NCBI GenBank assembly: GCA_038030265.1
Contig: CM075941.1
Span: forward strand, 34,720,164-34,784,163
DNA: 64,000 bases
Direction of reading: 5' to 3'
From: Corythucha ciliata
Lineage: Eukaryota; Arthropoda; Insecta; Hemiptera; Tingidae
Positions within the stretch are counted from its first letter, which is position 1. Every line of letters begins with the position of its first letter. Below are positions 12,601-24,600 of this stretch, in pieces. A program made the position numbers and the translations under genes. Below the pieces are notes generated by a model. It worked only from the letters and a program-made list of their open reading frames with translations, searched no databases and had not been told where the DNA came from.

Positions 12601-15600
12601 TTTCAAATAATCGCTAATTTACTGAAATTCGTAGTAGTGAAATGCACTCTATTCGACAGCGATGACATCCAGCTGCCGAAGCGACATCTTTTGATGCTTA
12701 GGTGAGCGTTCACATTCAGTTCCAATGCAATGACCGCTTCAGATGAGGTTTTAATGATTTTTAGCATGTTGAAATTCGCAAGGATTGCTTGAATTTACAG
12801 GTCAAAACAAGCGATTTCGAATAGAAAATCACTCTTTTTTCTAAAAAATTGTCATTTCTGCCGAAAAATCGCTAATAAATTAAACAAATGCTCATGAGTA
12901 GTTTTTCTGATCCATGGGAAGTCGATAGACGCAGATTTAGTAAGGACAATTGGTGGGGTTGGCTTTCGTTGAAAAAATAAAAATTCCTGTTTCGCAAAAC
13001 TTTGAGGAGCTGCCAAGCTGTTGTGACAAGAGTGGCCGGAAATGAGAGGAAAGGCATTTTCTGTTGACTCAATGATTTTTTTTTTTCTAAAATTCAGATG
13101 TGTGTGGGTTTTTAATGAACAACTGATTAAGAGTTCGGAGGCTGTTCATTACATTCTCCCCCACTTTAATTTAAACTCAGCAAACGTGCTGAAGGACATA
13201 ATCTTTCAAATATCCAGGTGGTTTACGTTGTCTGGTAGGTCGATGTGGACGAGAAGGTTGAGGCTGGCTAGGTGAATCTTGCTGGGTGGATACATCGCCG
13301 GAGGAACTGTCATGCGGCGATGTATCAACTGGAGGTGTATCCGGCTGAGGAGAGACTTGAGTATTTTGACCAGCAAGTAAATTAGGAAATGGAATTCCGT
13401 AATATTTTTGTGAACTGTGAACTGGTGCAAAAGTCACATGCTTTCTTGGTACTAGCGTCGAGATCAGAGTCTAGTTCGATGACACAGTGCAGTTGACCAA
13501 GTTTTCTTATAACGGCACCGAACTGCCAAACATCTTTGTTTTCCACGTGAACTTTTGTTTGAATTCTCTCCCCCACGCGCGTGGAACACGGGTTAGAGGG
13601 AATCGTCGCTTTCAAGTTGGGAAGGAGAGCATCGAGGGGAGTACGGATTTTCCTTTTTAAGTATATCTCGGCAGGAGACTGACCGGTAGACAGGGGCGTG
13701 GTTCTGTAGTAAAACATGATTTTTTGTAGTTTGACGGAAAGCGGGGTCGGATCATCAGCGGCAGCTTTGAGGCGTCTTTTAAGCGTCTGGATGCAGCGTT
13801 CCGCAAGACCATTCGTGGCAGGGTCACTTGGGGCGCTGAATTTCTGGAAGATTCCACGTTCCTCGCAGTGCCTCTGGAATTCTTCGCTTTTAAAAACGGA
13901 TGCATTGTCGGATACTAGAACTGAAGGATAACCATGAACGGTGAATATGTTTTCGAGGAGAGCGATGGTCTATGCTGAGGACGGTGCGTTTCGAATGGTG
14001 CGCACTTCTGCCCACTTTGATTTTGCGTCTATGCAGATAAGAAAAAAATGTCCTTCAACTGGACCCGCATAGTCGACATGTACCTCGTCCCAGTACTCGT
14101 CGGGCTGATCGCAAGGATGAATGGGAACTTTCTTCGGGTTGTGACGGACTTTTGCACAGGACTCACAGCTTTTCACCATTTTTCCTACGTCTTTGTCCAA
14201 TCTTTCCCAATAAACATATCTTCTTGCGAGCTGTTTCATTTTAGTTATTCCTAAGTGTGACGTTTGAAGCTCTGTAAGAAGAGGCCCCTGGAGGATTTTC
14301 GGAATTACGGCTCGATCCGAACCGCCCTGATACAGTATAGGGGCTATCTTTGCGACTATGTTTGAGTTCGTGCAGCAGGGCTTGTAATTCTTGATCTTTA
14401 ACTGTTTCACGAGCGATGGTATCAGCGGTGATGAATTTGCTGGAGATTTGGAGCAGGGTCTCCGCGTTGAGAGTAGTGATTTCTTCATCCATCACTATTT
14501 TCGACAAAATGCTTGAGGAAGGAACTGGGGTGCGAGACAAGCAATCAACGTTGTCATTTTCCTCGCTTTTCTTGCATCGAATAGTGTAGTCGAGTCCACT
14601 AAGAAAAGAGGCATACCGTAGTAAGCGCGACGACGTCATTTGTGGCAGGGCCCGATTGGGATGAAAAATGTGAGAAAGTGGCTTGTTGTCGGTGACTAAA
14701 ACAAAACTTTTACCGAAAATGTAGTAGAAAAAATGGGTTGCTCCGTAGACAATGGCTAAGGCTTCTCGGTCGAGTTGGCCGTAGTTTGATTCAGCCTGCG
14801 TCAGAGCTCGGGAGACGTAAGCAATTGGTCTTTCGTGACCTTCAATTTCATTGCTGAGTACTGCTGCGATCCCAGTGGGGCCTGCGTCTGTCGTGAGGAT
14901 AACAAGTTTTGATGGGTGATAAGGAATGAGCACCCGATCACTGCATAATTCGGACTTCACAGTCAAGAACGCTGATTCAGCTGCTGTGGACCAAATGAAT
15001 CGTTCATCTTTTCTATGTAAACGTCGCAATGGAAACGTCTTTGATGAAAAATCTGAATAAATTTTGCGTAATATGTTACTAAACCAAGGAAACGTCTGAG
15101 TTCATCGATGTTCTTGGGGTGAGGCATCTGAGAAATTGCTTCAACTTTTAAAGGGCATTTTTGGATTTTGTTAAAGGCTATAGGATCAGATGGGGTAATT
15201 GGGAATCAGGGGTAAATGGGAACAAGTGTAATTGATGTTGGGTTGTAGGAACCAATTATCAATGTGGTATAAAGCTTCATTTCACCATGAAAACGGAATA
15301 AATTGTACTCGGGTTTTCCTGTGAACATATGAACGTCTTGTTTAAGCTTTACGATATAGTTCAGCTTTCTTTTGAAAATCGAAGTTGGTGGCCTCCTTTT
15401 GGGAGCTCACTGTGTTGGCAGATTCTACTGTTAAGCGTAATTCATGGTCATAGTCAATACTTTATGGATCTATATCATTGTATGCAGATTGCTTTCTCCT
15501 TATAATACTGCCTATAACATTCTGGAAGGCTGTTCCCAATTACCCCCAAAATTTTTACATCATTGGGAACTGAATTGCAAACCTCGCTTTCTAGTTTTAA

Positions 15601-18600
15601 CATGGAAAAACCATTGCTTTGGCAAATTTAAATCAAAATATTGTTATTTACCTACAGATCAAACTTACTAGTTCAACATCGCCAAAGGTTGAAAAATTTT
15701 GCAGTGACGATTATGTCCCGGACTTATATAAAAAAGAAGCCTCCGCCATCTTATAATGTCGACGACGTGGTCAGAGCTGTCAGCGAAGTTCTGAACGGCA
15801 ACTCGACATACGCCACAGCTGCGGAGAAGTATGGGATCCCAAAAACCGTCATTTTTAACCGTATCAAAAGGTGAAAAACTGACATAGGCAAAATAGGGGC
15901 AGGAAGGCCAACTATTTTGACAAACCCTTGTGAATTGCTTGATAGCGAGGGCCCAAATGGGTTATCCCTGCGAAAAGGCTGAGCTTAAGAACCTTGTGCA
16001 AGAGAACATTAAAGCAAATGGAATTAGTACAGTGTTTGTTGATGATAAACCGGGCGAGGATTGGTACCAAGGATTCATGCGTCGCAACCCGAAGATTTCT
16101 CTTTAAAAAACCTGAGCATCTGCAAAAGGCCAGAAAGCGAGCGAGAGACCCTTTCGTTTTAAATGAGTTCTTCTCATCTTTGAAGCAGTTGTACGAGACA
16201 CACTCTGTAAGGCACGAAACTGCATGTTTAGTATTCAATGCCGATGAGAGTGGCTTTCCCTCCGATCCATCTCGTCTGAGAGCGATCGGTGCAAAAGGTA
16301 AAGCCCTTAATAGAATTTCAGATGGCTCAGGGCCGAGAGTCAACCACAGTGCTTGCTTGCGTTGCAGCGAATGGGGCCTGCCTCCCTCCTCTCATAATAT
16401 TTAAAGGTCTCGCAATTCAACCTCGTTGGATATCCGATAAACAGTACCCTGGTACCATGTACGCAGCAACCACAAACGGGTGGATGGAGGAAGCATCTTT
16501 TTATCAATGGTTTTCCACGATGTTTATTCCACACGTAGAAAAAACGCGTCAGGATCATAGTCTGGATGGGGAAACTGCTGTGCTATTTTATGACGGTCAT
16601 GCGAGTCACATTAGTGTGCGAATAATTAAATTAGCCATCGAGAGAAATGTGCAATTGGTGAAATTTCCCAGCCACCTAACTGTCAGACTACAGCCTTTGG
16701 ACAAAACCGTATTTGGTCCTCTTAAGCGAGCGTGGGAAAAAGTGCTCGTTGAACACGGAAAAAATGAGATGGGGAAAGGTCCCAGCTCATTGAAAAAAAA
16801 TCTGTTTTCGGAGCTTCTGGGATGCGTCTGGCGTTCTGTTTCAGAAAAAAATATTGTAAGTGGGTTCACATCAACTGGGCTCTTTCCTTTGGACGCGGAG
16901 AAAATTCCCAAAGACATTTTCGACCCAGAAGATCTTGAGCGTTTCAAAAAGCGGCAAAAAATTGATCAAGAAACGAGAGAGAGGATCCACAACCCGTTTT
17001 CGAGAATGTATCAAGAACCCCAACGTGACAACCTTTTCTTATGTGGAGAAGTCTTGCCTGTTGATAAATGTGATCACAGTGACTACGATGCGGAAAGCGC
17101 TTTGGATTTAAGCATGAAGAAAAAAGACGAAAAATCGATTGAGCCTAGTGGAAGCCCTAAGGAAAAAACTATTGACTTGATACACATATTCTCCCAGAGT
17201 ATAGTAAAAAACACTGCGGCCGTCTCGTGTGCAAGCCCCCCCAAAAAAAACAGGAAACTCGGAATAAAAATACAGGAACTCGGCTGAAATATCATACATA
17301 TAGGGAAGTTTTAACTTCTGAGGAAGTGCTGGAAAGGCACGAAGAAGCCGAGAAGAAAAAAACAAAGGGAAGAGTTACGAAAAAAGCAAAAGAACCAGCC
17401 AAAAAAGTAGACAAATCACAGAAGAGACCGAAAAAACGAAGGGTGAAAAATGACGAGACGGCGTAATTTGACTTGACGTTTGGCGTAATTTTGGTTTTTA
17501 AATTTTGTATTCATTAAATAAATAGTTATTCGGATTTCGGCCGACGGTTTCTTCCTTCCTATGACACCGATAAGTAATTTTTGTGGCAACTGAAAGGCAC
17601 TGCGCCTACGATGCAACTGATTTGATGCGAAAGTTTCAAACCAGTTGAGCTTGTATATCTGGTCCATGACCACGACAGCGGGATAAAATTGGGATTTGCA
17701 AGTTTTTCTGATATTTGAGCCTCCCCAGTTGCAAGCTCAACTAGATTGCGACTGTTGCATCGTTGACGCTACTCGCTATAGGCCTAAATGTACATGAGTT
17801 GGGAGTATGTGAACAAAACGTTTGAAACCTCAAAATTACCTACAGACACAACATGCGAGAAAAAACGTAGTTTGAGGGATTCGACTCATTTGATACGCCC
17901 AGGTAAATAAAAAATAACCATTCCCAATTACCCCCTACCCAATGGGGTAATTGGGAATATTTGGGGTAATTGTGAACGTCAGAGCTTTGGTCATCCACAT
18001 ACATGTTTATCTAGTTTTCTAGCAGAGGATGTTAAATGAGATGTGTACAGTTTAGTATGAACGCCACAAAAATAGTTTACTCGCTTTACGCAGCCCTTGC
18101 AGCAAGGAGAAGGTGAAACATACGAATTTTGTTCCCAATTACCCCATCTGACCCGGCCTAGGCAATTGATACTTTCTTTGAAGAAAGAACATTTAGCGTG
18201 ATTCAGGTGTAGATCATTTTTCTGTAGGCGACCGAGACAAGCAATGAAATTTCTTGAAGATTCTTCGAGTGTCGAGCCGCGAAAAATGATGTCGTCAAAA
18301 TAGGCCTCAACTTTGGGCAAACCCTTGCAAAAATTGAGACATGATTCGGTTGAATTCCGATGGTGCAGTTTTTATCCCAAAGCTGAGGTGATTCATCCTG
18401 AATGTGCCTTTGTGAGTCGATATTGTTTGAATTTTGCTTCCTTCTTCATCAACTTTTAAATGCAAGTAGGCCTTGCAGAGGTCCAATTTGCAGAAAAACT
18501 TCGATCCTCTGAGACTGTGTAGTACTTCATCTATGCGACGGATAGGGTGGTTAGCTGTGACTAATTTCGGATTCACGCCACACTTGTAATCCACGCAGAG

Positions 18601-21600
18601 TCTTACGCCACCATCGGCCTTAGGGATAACGACAAGTGGTGATCCCCAATCACCGGTTGCGACAGGAGTAATAACCCCCTCAGATTCTAGTGAGGCAAGT
18701 AATTTTACGACTCGATCCCGCAGGGTGTAGCGGAATCGTGGGTTGTAGGCTTGGCGTCCTCCAGAGGGGGGGGGGAAACACACAATCACCGATGTCACCC
18801 AATAATTGGTGAAATTAAAGGAAATCTTTATTAGATGCCGCTAACTCAAACAACTGGCAATCCAAACGGGGGGGGGGAGACAATTTAGTTGCACAATTGG
18901 CAATTGAACGGGGGGGGAGACAAAAAAAAAAAAGTGACGAGTGAGAGATTAGTAAAGTGGTGGCCCTCAAGTCGACTCGAGATGTACGTACCGTTCGCCA
19001 GTTCCGGAAGGATTGATTACATCTAGAGTGGATGGTTTTCTGGAACTCGCACTACTTCCGTTTATCGTTTATTTCCCCCTTTCACGTTCGAAGGGTGGAT
19101 TATTCCTCCCCAAGAGGATAAGTAAACTCGAGTCAGAGGACGGAGGCTGCCCGAGGACGTGGACACGACCACGAGAACGGCAACTTTCGGTGACAAGTCA
19201 TGTTCCCGTAAAGTTTGCCTCGTCAGTTACGATCCCGCAACCCGGCAATCCGGTAAAATTATTAAACTGTATATATTTGCCATAACCCCGCCCTCCCGGT
19301 CATACTAATGGGTGCCTTTAATAATTAGGGTTTATGTACCGCCTTATTCTATCGCCCCGTTGAGGCCTACTGGTTCGAGCCACCGCTGAATCGTAGTTCG
19401 CTCATTCGGATCCTCTCGATACTGTCGCCTTGGGAAGAAGCAGGCTCACCCCCATTGAGACGTTTAATATTCGGCGCTACCCCGCTCGCCCGGTTTGGAA
19501 GAAACTAGATTTTATTTATTTAATATGTTGCCGTGTCCCTGTGGGACTGCCCAGAGTGGCTTTTCTGTTAACTCGTATTGTCGTATTATTGTTCCCCCCC
19601 CCCTTACGTATTTTCCCCTATCAGTTACTGGTGTAACATACGTGTGAGGCTAGAAAGCAGCCGAAGACCGAAGTTATCCTCTTCCTGGTTTTTTTTTCCC
19701 CCTTAACAGCTTCACCTCTCGCCGAAGAGATTTCCCCCTGTCTAACGTTTCTTGATCAAGATAAGCGTGCCTCATTATCCTATTGATTACTGTTGTCATC
19801 CCCCCCCGCTTCACTGCACCACCTGCATGACACGCGACGTCACGAGCTTCGTCCGCGGATGCCAGCTGTGCCAGCAGACCAAGCCGGTCAATAAAGCCCT
19901 ACCCGGTTTAATGACGCCGAGGTGCCCCAATCGACCTTGGAGTACGGTTTCCGCTGATTTCATGGGGCCCTATCCGCGGTCCCGCAAGGGGAATCGATAC
20001 ATCCTAGTCTTCCTGGATACGTTCACGAAGTGGGTCGAGATAATACCCGTCCGGTCGGCCACCTCCAGTGTGGTATGGGACCACTTTTGTCAGCGCGTTT
20101 TATACCGATGGGGAACGCCCATACAACTCCGCACGGATAACGGAACTCCGTTTGTTTCCAAAGAATTTACCGACCAGCTAAAAGAATTAGGCATTACTCC
20201 GGTGACGACACCCGCTTACCACCCGCAGGCTAACCCCGTGGAGCGTACGAATCAAGTGATAAAACGAATGCTGACCGCCTATACCGACCGTGAGCAAAAA
20301 GATTGGGACCGACAATTACCCCAAATGATGTTCAGTATAAACACCAATAAACACGATTCGACCGGTTATACGCCTGCATTCCTGAATCTCAGGAGGGAGT
20401 TATACTTTGGAGTGCCTGAGGCCCACACGATCGAGGGTCCCGGCAACCCTAAGTCGTACGAGCCCACTGAATGGGCTGATTACTTGCAAGAAACGGGTGC
20501 ATGCGAGCAGCAGGCCAGGGACAATATGTGGCAGGCAAGCGAACGGCAGTCAAAACATTCTAACCTGCATAGGCGTCCACAGACTTACCGGAAAGGTGAC
20601 TTAGTCTGGAGGTTGGGACACACGCTATCGTCCGCAGCAAAGCACTATTCGCGGAAGCTTACCCCGAAATATGAGGGTCCCTTCAAGGTACGCGAACAAC
20701 TTAGTGACGCAATATACGTGCTGGAGTCCGCCACCCGACAGAACTTGGGTAAACATCATGTTGCGAGGTTAAAACCCCATTTTCCGGGTCAGTCGCCATC
20801 CAGCGCTCAAGCCTCCGAAGGTCGTGAAATTTAAGGGTGGGGTGTAACGAGATTGTCGTATTATTGTTCCCCCCCCCCTTACCTATTTTCCCCTATCAGT
20901 TACTGGTGTAACATACGTGTGAGGCTAGAAAGCAGCCGAAGACCGAAGTTATCCTCTTCCTGGTTTTTTTTTTCCCTTAACAGCTTCACCTCTCGCCGAA
21001 GAGATTTCCCCCTGTCTAACGTATCTTGATCAAGATAAGCGTGCCTCATTATCCTATTGATTACTGTTGTCATCCCCCCCCCCCGCTTCACTGCACTACC
21101 TCAACCAATCACCGTTTCCCGAAAGAAGGTCGGTCTTATTTTTATTTTTTTTTGTCTCCCCCCCCCCCCGTTCAATTGCTAATTGTGCAACTAAATTGTC
21201 TCCCCAGGTGACCTCGCTTCCCGGGTGATGAGGTCAATCCTGCCATCCGCTAGCTGGATTGGCCGAGGGAGAATCTCACTAAGTTCTTTTTCCGCAAGCC
21301 TGAGTTTGGACAAAGCCTCAGTGCCAATAAAGCTCTCTGAAGCGCCTGTGTCCACCAGGGCGATTAACGAAATCCCTCCGATTACAAGGGGAATGTAATA
21401 GCGGGGCCTCGCTATAGATGAGAGACCGGGATTGTTTACGGATATCTCCATAAGCTCTACCGGGGCCCCGCCCCGAGGGGCTACACCTGCCGGCTCAGGT
21501 CGTGAGGGGCGTGGAACACTTGAAGTCCCCGCACGTTCACCTTTCAACCGGCATGAACAGTTCTTTGTGGTTTGACCTCGGATACCGCAGCGGTAGCAAA

Positions 21601-24600
21601 AAATTGCCCTAGGGGAAGGGCAGTTGGAATAACGGTGTCCTAGGGAGCGACAGTTCCAGCACGACCCGTTGAACTCCCTGGCCGTGGAAGGCCCAGGGGC
21701 TTCATCCATAGCCGCCACCGAAGCCCTATCGGATTTTGGCGGTGTGGCTGGCGCATATGATGGGAGTAAGCTGTGAAATGGGAGAGGGGGAGGTTTATAC
21801 GCAGCGCACTCACGCTCCACCTTTTCCTCTCTCGTGCCAGCTTCCACCAACTGCTGGGTGGACCGAAATTCTTTACCAGCCAATTTCCGTATAAGAGTTG
21901 GATTAAGGTTGTCGCGAATCTTTTTTAGTTCCTTCTGAGGGGTTACCGGCTGTGGGAGTCGAGCCATGAGCCCCCTCAAACAATCAGCATAGTCCGCTAT
22001 TGGTTCGTCAACGCCTTGAGTCCTTTTCCTGATTTCGTCTTTAAGTGTTTTCGAAAACTCTTCCGGAATAAACCTTTTCTCAAAAGCCTGAAGGAAACAC
22101 GCCCAATCCTTCCAGCCAGTACGGTTAAGACGAAACCAGTGCAACGGGGTACCGGAGAAAATCACTACGACTTCCTTCAACACCTCCTCATCCGTTAATG
22201 AGCATCTTTCCCTGCACTCCCTGAGGCGAAGGAGGAACTCTGGGGCCGATTCAGAGCTCGAACCCGAAAATGATAATCCCCAAGATTGGACAATCCTATA
22301 CCCCGGTTCCACGAGGGTATTTTGAACATGAACTCGGGAGGGTTCCGCTGGAGGCGGTATTGCCCCAGCGACTCGAGCGGCTACTGCTTTCTCAGCTTTG
22401 TCTTTGAACGTATCTCTAATATACGCCCTGATCTGATCGACTGTAACTTCCTCCGGGTTAGTGTAAGTTTTACCAAAACTACTGAGAACCTTCAACAATG
22501 CCTCTTTGTCCAAGGTCTGGATCCACGACGTCGGTAAATCACAACTCATAGTGGTTAGCCCAAATATATCGACAAATATACACCGTTACGTAACCCACAC
22601 AAGTAGGAACCCGAACACCATAAAATCTAGAGGAACACAAGCCTCACCGATTGGGCGCCAAATTTGTAGCGGAATCGTGGGTTGTAGGCTTGGCGTCCTC
22701 CAGAGGGGGGGGGGGGGAAACACACAATCACCGATGTCACCCAATAATTGGTGAAATTAAAGGAAATCTTTATTAGATGCCGCTAACTCAAACAACTGGC
22801 AATCCAAACGGGGGGGGGGAGACAATTTAGTTGCACAATTAGCAATTGAACGGTGGGAGGGGGGGGGGAGACAAAAAAAAATAATAAAAATAAGACCGAC
22901 CTTCTTTCGGGAAACGGTGATTGGTTGAGGTGGTGCAGTTAAGCGGGGGGGGGGGATGACAACAGTAATCAATAGGATAATGAGGCACGCTTATCTTGAT
23001 CAAGAAACGTTAGACAGGGGGAAATCTCTTCGGCGAGAGGTGAAGCTGTTAAGGGGAAAAAAAAAACCAGGAAGAGGATAACTTCGGTCTTCGGCTGCTT
23101 TCTAGCCTCACACGTATGTTACACCAGTAACTGATAGGGGAAAATACGTAAGGGGGGGGGGAACAATAATACGACAATACGAGTTAACAGAAAAGCCACT
23201 CTGGGCAGTCCCACAGGGACACGGCAACAAATTGAATAAATAAAATCTAGTTTCTTCCAAACCGGGCGAGCGGGGTAGCGCTGAATATTAAACGTCTCAA
23301 TGGGGGTGAGCCTGCTTCTTCCCAAGGCGACAGTATCGAGAGGATCCGAATGAGCGAACTACTATTCAGCGGTGGCTCGAACCAGTAGGCCTCAACGGGG
23401 CGATAGAATAAGGCGGTACATAAACCCTAATTATTAAAGGCACCCATTAGTATGACCGGGAGGGCGGGGTTATGGCAAATATATACAGTTTAATAATTTT
23501 ACCGGATTGCCGGGTTGCGGGATCGTAACTGACGAGGCAAACTTTACGGGAACATGACTTGTCACCGAAAGTTGCCGTTCTCGTGGTCGTGTCCACGTCC
23601 TCGGGCAGCCTAAGTCCTCTGACTCGAGTTTACTTATCCTCTTGGGGAGGAATAATCCACCCTTCGAACGTGAAAGGGGGAAATAAACGATAAACGGAAG
23701 TAGTGCGAGTTCCAGAAAACCATCCACTCTAGATGTAATCAATCCTTCCGGAACTGGCGATCGGTACGTACATCTCGAGTCGACTTGAGGGCCACCACTT
23801 TACTAATCTCTCACTCGTCACTTTTTTTTTTTTTATTTTACCGAGAACAAAAAAAACCTACTCTGACGCTCCGGTGCAAAGTCCGATCTTCCGAACAGGA
23901 GACCACCAAAGGTAGTGCGGGTTGGAGTTGATCAACAACAAAAAAAAAATAGACGAAATGAATAAGCCTCTGCCCTCTGGTGGCTGTGGAGGATAATCGG
24001 TGACGATTGGTTTGGGGTGGCAAAAAAAAAAACTATAATTCATTCAAAATTAACGAAAACGAAATAAACTGTTAGTCATACTCGACGCTGAAATATAACG
24101 AGAGACAATCTCGGTTACAAGGGCAAACGGAACGTTGCGTTCCCTAATGAAGATAGGTTGTGCACCTTCTCTGAGTTGTAGTTTTACTTCCTCATTGGAA
24201 CACAACCAACCCCTTCTTCAAAAACGAGTAAAAATTTTTGGAAAGTATCGTCTAGACACGCGACTGTGTTGATTTGAAAGGAGTCTGTTTACGAGCATCT
24301 ATTTCATCGAGATTAATCCCGAGTCCTCGAATCCACATGCGGCCAAGTAAAGCGTCCGGGGGACTATGAGTATGTCGCCAACCATTGACTTGGTTCCGTA
24401 GGCGACTGTACGAGACTTTACCTTTCGGTTTAATGACATGGTCGGAGTAAGATTGAAACGTTACTGTGGTAAGTTGAAGTGGAACGTTGAGTTTAAGTTT
24501 TTGGAAATCGGTTTCTGATAGCGGGGAAAAACGAGCGCCTGAGTCAACTTCAAAGGATTGAGGCTTCTTGTTAAGAGTAACGGTGACGATGTACTTGTCT

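Larger units (their letters stand above)
18726..24119 (-). mobile_element. second gypsy-type LTR element, internally rearranged, inserted in gypsy RT
   Basis: The outer ends are TGTAAC... (minus strand, at 24119) and ...GCTACA (at 18726), flanked by AGGG. Minus-strand order from the right is 5' LTR 24119-22665, PBS, gag and protease to 21205. The next 2.3 kb is flipped to plus: LTR fragment 18937-19824, integrase 19825-20834, polypurine tract and a 3' LTR start with an internal deletion to 21204. The last 200 bp (18726-18925) is again minus LTR end. RT and RNase H are absent. The 4-bp duplication, the tRNA-Lys-like PBS and the long LTR fit an Osvaldo-like gypsy group, but that assignment is tentative. 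Confidence 0.8.

Noticed and set aside
18945..19567. Segment first taken as host DNA flanking an LTR
   Set aside because: Its mirror copy at 23190-23830 lies inside the LTR defined by the AGGG duplication and the PBS, so it belongs to the LTR.
19013..23742. ORFs of 60-90 residues repeated at 19013-19285 and 23470-23742, 19430-19636 and 23119-23325
   Set aside because: They lie in inverted LTR copies of the second element. Non-coding LTR is the simpler explanation.
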